Assembly: GCF_030704825.1 (NCBI RefSeq)
Contig: NZ_JAUYNX010000014.1
Coordinates: 434,001 to 498,000 of the forward strand
Reading direction: 5' to 3'
Length of the DNA stretch: 64,000 nucleotides
Origin: Brevundimonas sp.
Lineage (GTDB): Bacteria > Pseudomonadota > Alphaproteobacteria > Caulobacterales > Caulobacteraceae
Each line of letters opens with the position of its first letter. The first letter of the stretch is position 1. Below, piece after piece: positions 35,791 to 44,102 of the stretch. A program made the translations under genes and the position numbers. Below the pieces are notes generated by a model that worked only from the letters and a program-made list of their open reading frames with translations, was not told the DNA's origin and searched no databases.

Positions 35791-36840
35791 ATGATCAAAC
35801 CAATACGGGTCGCCGTGAACGGATATGGCGTCATCGGCAAACGCGTCGCCGATGCGGTCAAGGCTCAGAAGGACATGACCCTGATCGGCGTGGCCGACGT
35901 CGCGACGGACTGGCGCACCCGGGTCCTTCAGACAAAGGGCGTGCCGCTCTTTGCCGCCACGCCCAAGGCATTTGACGAACTCCGGGCCGCAGGACGCCGA
36001 ACGGCCGGTCAGCTGGACGATCTGTTGGGCGAGGTCGATGTCATCATTGACTGCACGCCCAAGCACGTGGCGGCGGACAACGTTCCCCTCTACCGGGCCC
36101 GGAGCCTGAAGTTCATCCTTCAGGGGGGAGAGAAGCACGCCGTGACGGGACACTCTTTCGTCGCGGAGGCCAGTTTCGAGACGGCGGTCGGCCGTCAGGC
36201 GACCCGGGTCGTGTCGTGCAACACCACCGCGACGGTGCGCACTCTGAGCGCTTTGAAGCGCGCCGGGCTGCTTCAGCGGGCCCGGGGCACCCTGCTTCGA
36301 CGCGCGACCGATCCGTGGGAAAGCCACAAGGGCGGCATCATGAACACCCTCGTTCCCGAGCCCGAAATCCCCAGTCACCAGGGTCCCGACGCCCAAACCG
36401 TCGATCCGGACCTCGATGTGGTGACCATGGCGGTCAAGGTGCCTGAGACGATCGCCCACCTCCACTACTGGTCGGTCCAGATGACCCGACCGGTGGACAA
36501 GGAGGAGGTGCTCGACGCCTTCCGATCCTCGTCACGCATCCTGCTGATGAAGGACGCGTATGGTCTGGACGCCCTCAACGCCGTCAAGGAGCTGATGGCG
36601 GATCGGGGCCGATCCCGCGGCGACCTTTACGAGGTGGCGCTTTGGGCCGACATGCTCACGGTGCAGGGCGATGAACTCTTCTACGCCTATATGGTCGACA
36701 ATCAGGCGATCGTCGTGCCGGAGACCATCGACGCCATAAGGGCTCTAGACGGACGCGAGACATCGGGCCGCCGGTCGATCGCCGCGACGGATTTGGCCAT
36801 GGGGATCGACAACGACCTGTTCGCCGGGAACCGGGTCTGA
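35791..36840 (+). CDS. gap2: Type II (archaeal-type) glyceraldehyde-3-phosphate dehydrogenase
   Basis: 349 residues from ATG 35791 (an ATG at 35767 would add eight residues). Rossmann start IRVAVNGYGVIGKRVADAV; catalytic Cys in VVSCNTTATVRTLSAL; DCTPKHVAADN and HKGGIMNTLVP follow the archaeal phosphorylating GAPDH pattern, unlike the bacterial SCTTNC enzyme. Oxidises glyceraldehyde 3-phosphate with phosphate to 1,3-bisphosphoglycerate, usually with either NAD or NADP. Placed under an FNR box next to sugar phosphorolysis genes, it would serve a low-oxygen lower glycolysis. Archaeal-type genes in bacteria indicate transfer. Confidence 0.88.
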   Translation: MIKPIRVAVNGYGVIGKRVADAVKAQKDMTLIGVADVATDWRTRVLQTKGVPLFAATPKAFDELRAAGRRTAGQLDDLLGEVDVIIDCTPKHVAADNVPLYRARSLKFILQGGEKHAVTGHSFVAEASFETAVGRQATRVVSCNTTATVRTLSALKRAGLLQRARGTLLRRATDPWESHKGGIMNTLVPEPEIPSHQGPDAQTVDPDLDVVTMAVKVPETIAHLHYWSVQMTRPVDKEEVLDAFRSSSRILLMKDAYGLDALNAVKELMADRGRSRGDLYEVALWADMLTVQGDELFYAYMVDNQAIVVPETIDAIRALDGRETSGRRSIAATDLAMGIDNDLFAGNRV

Positions 36841-36962
36841 ACGTCGGAGTCGCCGCTGTCCGAGCAGGTTTGTAACGATATCCGGGTCGTCGCCGTCAGG
36901 GAGGGGGAAGATAATCGAGCGGGGTGTCCTTCGGACGTCCCGTCACCAGTCAGAAAGCAGCC

Positions 36963-37322
36963 ATGACCACCCGCACACTCGACGTCGGCAATCTGTTTTC
37001 CGTCCTTGGAGCGCGCGGGATAGAGCGACAACTGCGCCGCATCGACGGTGTCGGCCGCGTATCGGTGAACCCGGTTTCGGGCTCCACGACGGTCGCCTAT
37101 GACGCGGCCAGGACCAGCCTGTCTGATATCAGGGCCGCGATCGAGGCCTGCGGCTTTCACTGCGCCGGAGGGGCCCTGCCCAAACATGTTTGCCAGGACC
37201 ACCCGGCGCCGGCCGAAGGCACCCCCGAGCCGGTCGAACCCGCGGCGGCCGAGGCGCATCGAGGGCATGCCGGGAGCGCAGCCGCCGGGGCGAAGCCGTC
37301 TCGCGGGGAGGCGGCGGCGTGA
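36963..37322 (+). CDS. Stand-alone HMA-like domain lacking CxxC
   Basis: 119 residues from ATG 36963. Residues 5-72 have the beta-alpha-beta-beta-alpha-beta outline of heavy-metal-associated domains (GIERQLRRIDGVGRVSVNPVSGSTTVAYD, LSDIRAAIEACGFHC), but the usual GMTCxxC loop is replaced by GNLFSVLGARG. Instead the end reads GFHCAGGALPKHVCQDH, the same Cys-His-Cys arrangement seen in the ATPase at 14.6-17.0 kb. A His/Pro/Ala tail follows. Probably a cytosolic metal chaperone or sensor feeding that ATPase. Its stop overlaps the MFS gene start (GTGA). Confidence 0.75.
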   Translation: MTTRTLDVGNLFSVLGARGIERQLRRIDGVGRVSVNPVSGSTTVAYDAARTSLSDIRAAIEACGFHCAGGALPKHVCQDHPAPAEGTPEPVEPAAAEAHRGHAGSAAAGAKPSRGEAAA

Positions 37323-38593
37323 AACGCCGCGCTCAATCAAACCTCTCTCTCGCGGCGATGGCCGTGTTGATGGCGTCAGCCTTCACGGTGTCGATGGGCT
37401 TCGGAGTCGTCCTGCCCCTGCTGCCCTTCCTGATTGAACGCCTGCTTGGCGGGGGGGCTGAGGCAGGACAAATCTCCCGGGCGACAGGCTTGCTGACCGG
37501 CCTGTACATGCTGTCGCTGTTTCTCTTTGCGCCCATGTGGGGACGCCTGTCCGACAGGTATGGGCGCCGTGTCGTCCTGCTGATCGGCCTGATCGGCTTC
37601 GGCGCCACCATGCTGGTCTTCGCCTTCGTCGAGAGCCTCGTCGCCGTCTACGCGGAGCGTGTCCTGAGCGGCCTGTTCGCCGCAGCCGTCACGCCGGTGG
37701 CGCTGGCCGCCATCGGAGATCTGGCGGCGACCGAAGAGGCGCGGGCGCGCCGCCTGACCTTCGTCAGCCTGGCGGGGATTTCGGGATTTCTACTGGGACC
37801 CATGCTGGGCGTCTTCATCGCTCGCGCCGGCGCCGACATGGTCGCGACCGCCGATCCGATGGCGTCGTTGACGTTTCCGCTGGCCGCGACGGCCGTTCTG
37901 GCGTTTGCCATCGCCGGCGCCGCCGTCTTCGCCCTGCCGCGAACCCGGCGCCAGGGTCGGCTCGCCAGTCCGGATCCCACCGTATCGCCGACAAGCCGAT
38001 GGCTGATCCCCAATCTCCTGATCCTCGGGTTCATCGTCGCCGCCGGAGTCGGTGTATTCGAGGTCGGGCTGGCGCTGCGCGGGAAACAGGAACTGGGCAT
38101 GACCCCCACCCAGATCGCCCTGATGTTCACGGAGTGCAGCCTGGTCATGCTCGTGGTGCAGGCCCTGGTGTTTTCGCCCTGGGTCAAACCCTCGACGACC
38201 CGCTGGCTGATCGCGCCGGCGCTGGCTGTCCTGGGGATCGGGCTGTTTCTGCTGCCGCGCGCCACCGATTTCAACCTGATGCTCGCGGTGATCGGCGCGG
38301 TGGCGGCCAGCGCCGGCATTCTGGCGCCGATCCTGACCTACTGGACCTCCAGCAAGGCCGGCGAGGCTCAAGGGGCGCAACTCGGCAAGCAGACAGCCGC
38401 TGCAAGCCTGGGGGCGGCCGTCGGTTCGGCGGCGGGAGGGTTGTTGTACGATGTCGCCTGGTTGCCCGACGCGTCATTCCTCATCATGGCCGCGGTGACC
38501 GGTTTGGGCGTTGTGCTCAGCCTCGGCTTGCCCCGGATGCTCGGCCAGCGCCGGCCGGCTGACAGTTCAGGCGCACCTCGCCTGGCGAACTGA
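37319..38593 (+). CDS. MFS transporter
   Basis: 424 residues from a GTG overlapping the HMA gene stop. Twelve predicted helices; the MFS motif A is visible as GRLSDRYGRRVVLLIG (loop 2-3) and the antiporter-type motif as SLAGISGFLLGPMLG. Subfamily DHA1-like. Translational coupling to a metal-binding HMA protein suggests export of a metal or metal complex, but drug export cannot be excluded. Confidence 0.88.
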   Translation: MKRRAQSNLSLAAMAVLMASAFTVSMGFGVVLPLLPFLIERLLGGGAEAGQISRATGLLTGLYMLSLFLFAPMWGRLSDRYGRRVVLLIGLIGFGATMLVFAFVESLVAVYAERVLSGLFAAAVTPVALAAIGDLAATEEARARRLTFVSLAGISGFLLGPMLGVFIARAGADMVATADPMASLTFPLAATAVLAFAIAGAAVFALPRTRRQGRLASPDPTVSPTSRWLIPNLLILGFIVAAGVGVFEVGLALRGKQELGMTPTQIALMFTECSLVMLVVQALVFSPWVKPSTTRWLIAPALAVLGIGLFLLPRATDFNLMLAVIGAVAASAGILAPILTYWTSSKAGEAQGAQLGKQTAAASLGAAVGSAAGGLLYDVAWLPDASFLIMAAVTGLGVVLSLGLPRMLGQRRPADSSGAPRLAN

Positions 38594-38686
38594 ACCAACG
38601 GCGCCGGTGTTCGTTGAAATGGCAGTCGCCGCGGTCCGGTCGTCACGTCCGGTTGGCTGGTGGCTCGATCCAAAGGATCCACCGCC

Positions 38687-39148
38687 ATGTTCACCTTCAC
38701 AGAACGGCCCGTCAGGCGGACCGCCATTGCCTTGTCGACGCTTTTCTTGCTCGCCGTCGCCGGGTGCGCCGCCACCGCGTCGGACTCCGGTATGGCGATG
38801 CCGGATCGGCCGATGGCCGGCATGAGCATGCCACAGTCAGCCTCGAGCAGCGGCATGATGGGCCAGGATCATGCGATGCCGCCGGGGATGAACATGCCTC
38901 GGACCGTCTTCTCCGAGGCCGAGATGGGCATGCACCGCGCCATGATGATGGCGACCGACGTGAACACACAGCGCACGTGGGCCCGCAAGATGATCGCCCA
39001 CCACCGGGGGGCCATCGCGATGTCGCAGGCTCTGCTGGGAAGTGATGCCACCGATGCTGAAGCCCGCCGCATGGCTCAGGCGGTCATTGACGCGCAGACA
39101 CGGGAAATCGCGGAACTCGAATCCTGGCTTGAGCGCCATCCCGGTTGA
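38687..39148 (+). CDS. DUF305 lipoprotein with Met-rich leader
   Basis: 153 residues from ATG 38687. Lipoprotein signal (STLFLLAVAGC), then a Met-rich segment (SGMAMPDRPMAGMSMPQ, GMMGQDHAMPPGMNMP) and the DUF305 helical domain with MGMHRAMMMATD, RKMIAHHRGAIAMSQALL. DUF305 proteins resemble ferritin-like bundles and occur in copper islands; the HH and Met residues are probable Cu(I) ligands. Predicted to sit on the periplasmic face. Confidence 0.88.
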   Translation: MFTFTERPVRRTAIALSTLFLLAVAGCAATASDSGMAMPDRPMAGMSMPQSASSSGMMGQDHAMPPGMNMPRTVFSEAEMGMHRAMMMATDVNTQRTWARKMIAHHRGAIAMSQALLGSDATDAEARRMAQAVIDAQTREIAELESWLERHPG

Positions 39149-39228
39149 ACTCTTGAGGGCGGTGCGGCGGTGTCCCGACACCCTCTGCCTTCGCGGTCCG
39201 ACGCCCCTTGCAATCTGGAGGATTTGAG

Positions 39229-39723
39229 TTGGACCTTGAACAGAGGGAGTTGATCCTCGCCATTCTCAGCCGGGCAGACACCCTGACCGTGGCGACGGTC
39301 CGTGAAGACGGCTGGCCGCAGGCGACGGTCGTGAGTTTCGTGAACGACGACCTCGACCTCTATTTCGGGACGACTTTTCACTCGCAGAAGCTGGAAAACA
39401 TCGCCCGGGACTCCCGGGTGTCCGCGACCGTCACCCCCGAGCATGAGACGTCGAAACCCATCCAGGCGATCTCGCTCGCGGCGGTGGCGCAGCGGGTTAC
39501 GGACCCCGGGGAGCTGTTGAACGTGGCTGGACTGGTTCTGAAGAAGTTTCCCCGACCGGGGCCTCCCGCGCCGGCTGGGGTGTTGGAGGGTGTGGCGGTC
39601 GTTCGCCTGCGCCCCACCATCGTCTCGCTTCTGGACTACAGCCGATCCTTTGGTCAGACGGATCTGATCGAGCTGGGTGACCGTCAAGCCTCGCCCGATC
39701 ACCGGGACGAACGGCTTCCGTGA
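39229..39723 (+). CDS. Pyridoxamine 5'-phosphate oxidase-family flavoprotein
   Basis: 164 residues from TTG 39229, chosen because GGAGG lies 8 nt upstream; an in-frame TTG at 39208 would precede that site. The split-barrel flavin fold is seen in LTVATVREDGWPQATVVSFVNDDLDLYFGTT and KLENIARDSRVSATVTP. Members bind FMN, F420 or haem and reduce varied substrates; none is specified here. An inverted repeat GGTGTC-CC-GACACC (39169-39182) upstream may be an operator. Coupled by GTGA to the next gene. Confidence 0.8.
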   Translation: MDLEQRELILAILSRADTLTVATVREDGWPQATVVSFVNDDLDLYFGTTFHSQKLENIARDSRVSATVTPEHETSKPIQAISLAAVAQRVTDPGELLNVAGLVLKKFPRPGPPAPAGVLEGVAVVRLRPTIVSLLDYSRSFGQTDLIELGDRQASPDHRDERLP

Positions 39724-40169
39724 CCGGGATGACGTTGCGCACGCTCGCGACGGGTGCGCTCGCCCTGGGGGGAATGATCCTCATCGGCATGGGACTCTGG
39801 TTCGTCTTCCTGCGACCGGCGCTGCTGCCTGAAGACGCCAGATACATGGGGTCCACCGTGGCGCAGATCCAGGACATCCTGCCCCGGCTGGCCCCGTGGC
39901 TCCGGCGCGTCTTCGGCGTGCTGGGGGGCTATATGCTCGCCACCGGTCTGCTGACCGTCCATGTCGCGATGACGACTTTCCGGTCCGCCCGGCCCGGGGC
40001 GACGATGGTCGCGGCCGTCTCGGGGCTGGTATCGATCGGCGGCATGGCCGTCACCAACTTCGCCATCGACTCCGATTTCAAATGGCTGCTGTTGGCCTTC
40101 ACCCTGCCGTGGGTGGTGGCCCTTGCGCTGTCCCGGGCCGACGCGAGGCGCATGGACCCAGGCGCATGA
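39720..40169 (+). CDS. Four-helix membrane protein of unknown function
   Basis: 149 residues from a GTG overlapping the previous stop (ATG 39729 is an alternative). Four hydrophobic helices: about 10-32, 62-82, 92-112 and 120-137, with short charged loops and a DARRMDPGA tail. I recognise no family. Coupling to the flavoprotein suggests a membrane partner for it. Confidence 0.7.
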   Translation: MTGMTLRTLATGALALGGMILIGMGLWFVFLRPALLPEDARYMGSTVAQIQDILPRLAPWLRRVFGVLGGYMLATGLLTVHVAMTTFRSARPGATMVAAVSGLVSIGGMAVTNFAIDSDFKWLLLAFTLPWVVALALSRADARRMDPGA

Positions 40170-40365
40170 GCTGTCGCGGCGCGCCGGGCGTGGGCGATGA
40201 AAACCGGGATGTCAGGACCGGGGTCGGTCACTCAGGCGGCAGGCGCCGGTCCTGGAGCCGGTGATCCTGTCGGCCGTCTATCCGCCAGATGTAAGCGTTC
40301 CGGGGGGCGGGCGTCATATCTCCGGAGCGGGCACGGCGCCCGTCTGTTCGTGGCAAGGCGCTATC

Positions 40366-42747
40366 GTGTCGATCACCTGGGCTGAAACGTGGAAACCCGG
40401 CTATGGGCCTCTGGTCCGGCAAGCCGACACCGTCACGCGGATCGAGGACATGGCGCAGCGTCTCGTGCGCCGAGGCGTCTGGCCGGACGAGGAGTCGGTC
40501 TACCGTCTGGTGGCCGCCGCCGATCGGCTGGCGAGCGCCGGCATGTGGCTGGTGGCGCACATGACCTATGTACGCCGGGTGGATCTGTCCGGAGCGCCCT
40601 TGCCGACGGAAGCCTTCAAGGACTTGCCGGAGGGCCATACCGGCGGCTCGCTGAACATGGTCCCGGCCTTCGTCGGCTATTTGCTGGCGAACGCCCTGTC
40701 CGGCGTCACGCGGTCCTGGATCATGGGCCAGGGGCACTGCGTGGCTGCGATCGAGGCGGTCAACGCGCTGACCGGCGATGTCTCTGCCCGGCAAAAGGGT
40801 CGGTACAGCCGCTCGGACGCCGGCCTGTCCCAGCTCGTTTCGGACTTCTACAGCTACGCCATTGGCGCCGACGGCCGGCCCGCCGCGCCGCTTGGCAGCC
40901 ATGCCGGGCCGGACACGGCCGGAGCCGTCTCGGAGGGCGGCTATCTGGGCTTCGCCGAGCTCGAATATGTCCACATGCCGCTGCGCGGGGAGAGCCTCGT
41001 CGCTTTCCTGAGCGACGGCGCCTTCGAGGAGCAGCGTGGCTCCGACTGGTCCCCGCGCTGGTGGCGGGCGGAAGACTGCGGCCTGGTGACGCCCCTCATG
41101 ATCCTCAACGGGCGGCGCATAGAGGAGCGCACGGAGATCGCCCAGGACGGCGGCGCGGGCTGGCTCGAACGACACCTTCGTCTGAACGGTTTCGACCCGA
41201 TCGAGATCGACGGTCACGATCCAGCCGCCGTGGCGTGGGCCATTCTCGACTCCGAGGAGCGATTGAAGCGCTTCACAGCGGATCCCGACCGGGTCTATCC
41301 GGCGCCGTTGCCCTATGTGATCGCGCGGGCGGTCAAGGGGTTCGGCTTTCCCGGCGCCGGGACGAACCGCGCCCACAACCTGCCACTGGAGGGCGATCCC
41401 CGAACGGACGAGGGGGCGCGGGCGGCGTTCAACGCCGCGGCGGCGACGCTGTTCGTGCAGGGAAGCGAGCTCGACGCCGCCCTGGGGGTTCTCACGACCC
41501 ATGACCTGCAGCGCCGGCCTTTGGAAAGCCGCCATCCGGCCGCGCGGCGGGCGCCGCCGCCGCCCGTGCGGCCCATTCCGGACTGGTCGGACAGGGCGAG
41601 GTCCCCGATGGAGGCGATCGACGCCTGGTTCGTGGAATTCGTCGACGCCAACCCGGGCCTGCGCGTCCGCCTCGGCAATCCCGACGAGCTTCGCAGCAAT
41701 GGCATGGGGCGTACGCTCGACCGGCTTGGCCACCGGGTGAACCGACCAGAACCCGGCGTTCCCGAGGCGATCGACGGGGCGGTGATCACCGCCCTCAATG
41801 AAGAAGCGGTGGCCGGCGCCGCGCTGGGCAACAAGGGCGGGCTCAATCTCATCGTCAGCTACGAAGCGTTTGCGGTGAAGATGCTGGGTCTCCTGCGCCA
41901 GGAGGTGATTTTCGCGCGCCATCAGCGCGAGAGCGGCCAGGTCCCGGGATGGCTCGCCGTCCCGTTGCTGGCCACATCCCACACCTGGGAGAACGGCAAG
42001 AACGAACAGTCGCACCAGGATCCCACGCTCGCCGAGGCCCTGCTCGGGGAGATGTCGGACACCGCCCGGGTGCTGTTCCCGGTGGACGCCAACAGCGCCG
42101 TCGCCGCGCTCCGCGGGGTCTATGGCCGGCGCGGAGAGGTCGCGTGTCTGATCACGCCCAAACGGACGCTGCCGCAGGTGCTCGACGGGGCCGCGGCCCA
42201 GGATCTTTGGGAGCGCGGCGCGGCGCTCATCGGCGGGGACCTGGACAGGGCCGAGATCCAGATCGTTGCGGTCGGCGCCTATCAGGCGCGGGAGGCGCTG
42301 GCGGCGGCTGCGCGACTCACGCATCATGGCCGCCGCGCCTGTGTCACGGCTCTGCTCGAACCGGGACGATTCCGGGCCCCGAGGGACGAGATCGAGGCGG
42401 CGCACGTGGTCTCGGCCGAGGCGCTGGAAGCGCTCTTTCCCCAACGCCTGCCCCGTCTGATCCTCACCCACACCCGCCCGGAGCCGATGCTCGGACTGCT
42501 GCGCCGCCTCGACGGAGGGCCCGAGCGCACCCGGGCGCTCGGCTACCTCAGCCGTGGCGGGACGCTCGACACCCCCGGCATGCTGTTCGCCAACCGGTGC
42601 ACCTGGGCTCACGCCGCGGTCGCCTGTGCGGACCTCCTCGGCGCCGACGCGGCCGACGTCCTGACACCCGGGGAGATGGCCGCCGTCCGCGGCGAAGCAC
42701 ACCCCCGCATCCTGCAAATCTCACCCCCGGAAGGATCTCCATCGTGA
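40366..42747 (+). CDS. Phosphoketolase-like thiamine-diphosphate enzyme (divergent XFP family)
   Basis: 793 residues from GTG 40366; the frame is open from 40261 but the added part is not family-like. XFP features: PEGHTGGSLNMVPAFVGY, LGSHAGPDTAGAVSEGGYLGFAE, TSHTWENGKNEQSHQDP and FANRCTWAHAAV. Key motifs differ from true phosphoketolases: GPGHGG is GQGHCV, the thiamine/Mg motif GDGEAETGP is SDGAFEEQRG and HLNGYKI is ILNGRRI. RefSeq-type annotation calls relatives xylulose 5-phosphate 3-epimerase; the true reaction may be phosphoketolase or a related thiamine-dependent sugar-phosphate conversion. It forms a 4-bp overlapping operon with the next two genes; acetate kinase is 5 kb downstream. 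Confidence 0.75.
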   Translation: MSITWAETWKPGYGPLVRQADTVTRIEDMAQRLVRRGVWPDEESVYRLVAAADRLASAGMWLVAHMTYVRRVDLSGAPLPTEAFKDLPEGHTGGSLNMVPAFVGYLLANALSGVTRSWIMGQGHCVAAIEAVNALTGDVSARQKGRYSRSDAGLSQLVSDFYSYAIGADGRPAAPLGSHAGPDTAGAVSEGGYLGFAELEYVHMPLRGESLVAFLSDGAFEEQRGSDWSPRWWRAEDCGLVTPLMILNGRRIEERTEIAQDGGAGWLERHLRLNGFDPIEIDGHDPAAVAWAILDSEERLKRFTADPDRVYPAPLPYVIARAVKGFGFPGAGTNRAHNLPLEGDPRTDEGARAAFNAAAATLFVQGSELDAALGVLTTHDLQRRPLESRHPAARRAPPPPVRPIPDWSDRARSPMEAIDAWFVEFVDANPGLRVRLGNPDELRSNGMGRTLDRLGHRVNRPEPGVPEAIDGAVITALNEEAVAGAALGNKGGLNLIVSYEAFAVKMLGLLRQEVIFARHQRESGQVPGWLAVPLLATSHTWENGKNEQSHQDPTLAEALLGEMSDTARVLFPVDANSAVAALRGVYGRRGEVACLITPKRTLPQVLDGAAAQDLWERGAALIGGDLDRAEIQIVAVGAYQAREALAAAARLTHHGRRACVTALLEPGRFRAPRDEIEAAHVVSAEALEALFPQRLPRLILTHTRPEPMLGLLRRLDGGPERTRALGYLSRGGTLDTPGMLFANRCTWAHAAVACADLLGADAADVLTPGEMAAVRGEAHPRILQISPPEGSPS

Positions 42748-44102
42748 TCAGTCTCACCAGCCTCGGCGGCGCCGGCACCGTCACCGGATCAAAACACCTG
42801 CTGGAGGCCGATGGCCGCCGCATCCTGATCGACTGCGGCCTTTTCCAGGGCCTCAAGACCCTGCGCGAACAGAACTGGGCCCCCCTCCAGGTCGAGCCCT
42901 CAAGCATCGACGCGGTGGTCCTGACCCACGCCCACCTGGACCACTCAGGCTACCTGCCGAAACTGGTGAAGGACGGTTTTCGCGGGCCCATCCTGGCCAG
43001 CGCCGCGACGCGGGATGTCGCGGAGATCATCCTGCGCGACAGCGGCCATATCCAGGAGAAGGACGCCGAACAGGCCAACCGCTACGGCTACGGCAAACAC
43101 AAGCCGGCCTTGCCGCTCTATGGCGTGCACGACGCCGAACGCGCGGTGGAGCGCTTTACCCCGATCGCGTTCCACACGTCGGTCCAGCTGCCGGGCGGAG
43201 CCAGCCTGACGCTGCGGCGCGCCGGGCACATCCTCGGCGCGGCCACCGCCGAGGTGACCTGGAACGGGACGAAGATCCTGTTTTCCGGCGATCTCGGCCG
43301 CTACGGCGACGCCACCATGGTCGATCCCGAGCCGGTGGCGGAGGCCGACTATGTGGTCGTGGAATCGACCTATGGCGACCGGCTCCATGACCCCCAGGAC
43401 CCCACGGAAGCCTTGGGCGAGATCATCGAACGCACCACCGCGCGCGGCGGGACCGTGGTCATTCCCACCTTCGCCGTCGGCCGGGCCCAGTCGCTGCTGT
43501 ACCACATCTGGCGGCTGAAGCAGGCGGGGCGGATCGGCCTGACGCCGATCTATATGGACAGCCCCATGGCGATCAACGCCACCGACCTCCTGTGCGCGCA
43601 CCTGGAGGACCACCGCATGCCGGCCGACGTGTGCGACGCCGCCTGCGGCATCGCCACCTATGTGCGCGATGTGGACGCCTCCAAGAAACTCACCGCCAGC
43701 CCCATGCCCAAGGTCATCCTTTCGGCCAGCGGCATGGCCACCGGCGGGCGGGTGCTCCACCATATCAAGGCCTTCGGCCCGGACCGGCGCAACACCATCC
43801 TGTTTTCAGGCTTCCAGGCGGCGGGAACCCGCGGGCGTTCGATGGTCGAGGGCGCCAAGGAGGTGAAGATCCACGGTCAGTGGGTTCAGGTCAAAGCGGA
43901 GGTGGCCAACCTGCCGATGCTCTCGGCCCACGCCGACTACGAGGAAATCCTGCGCTGGCTTTCCGGCCTCAAGCGACCGCCGCGCAAGACCTTCATCGTT
44001 CACGGCGAGCCCCATGCGGCGGACGCCCTACGGGTCCGGATTCAGGACCGGCTCGGATGGGACTGCGTCATCCCGCAGATGATGGAGCGGCACGAGCTGT
44101 GA
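42744..44102 (+). CDS. MBL-fold RNA-processing exonuclease (beta-CASP family)
   Basis: 452 residues from a GTG overlapping the previous stop. Metallo-beta-lactamase motifs: GGAGTVTGSKHLLEADGRRILIDCG, THAHLDHSGYLP (motif II), RRAGHILGA (III), FSGDLGR (IV); beta-CASP motifs: Asp/Glu near STYGDR, SASGMATGGRVLHH and SAHADYEEI/VHGEPHAA. Such proteins are zinc-dependent RNA nucleases (YSH1/CPSF-like) or mRNA 5' exonucleases. RNA decay would supply nucleoside monophosphates to the AMP/thymidine phosphorylase encoded by the next, overlapping gene. Confidence 0.9.
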   Translation: MISLTSLGGAGTVTGSKHLLEADGRRILIDCGLFQGLKTLREQNWAPLQVEPSSIDAVVLTHAHLDHSGYLPKLVKDGFRGPILASAATRDVAEIILRDSGHIQEKDAEQANRYGYGKHKPALPLYGVHDAERAVERFTPIAFHTSVQLPGGASLTLRRAGHILGAATAEVTWNGTKILFSGDLGRYGDATMVDPEPVAEADYVVVESTYGDRLHDPQDPTEALGEIIERTTARGGTVVIPTFAVGRAQSLLYHIWRLKQAGRIGLTPIYMDSPMAINATDLLCAHLEDHRMPADVCDAACGIATYVRDVDASKKLTASPMPKVILSASGMATGGRVLHHIKAFGPDRRNTILFSGFQAAGTRGRSMVEGAKEVKIHGQWVQVKAEVANLPMLSAHADYEEILRWLSGLKRPPRKTFIVHGEPHAADALRVRIQDRLGWDCVIPQMMERHEL

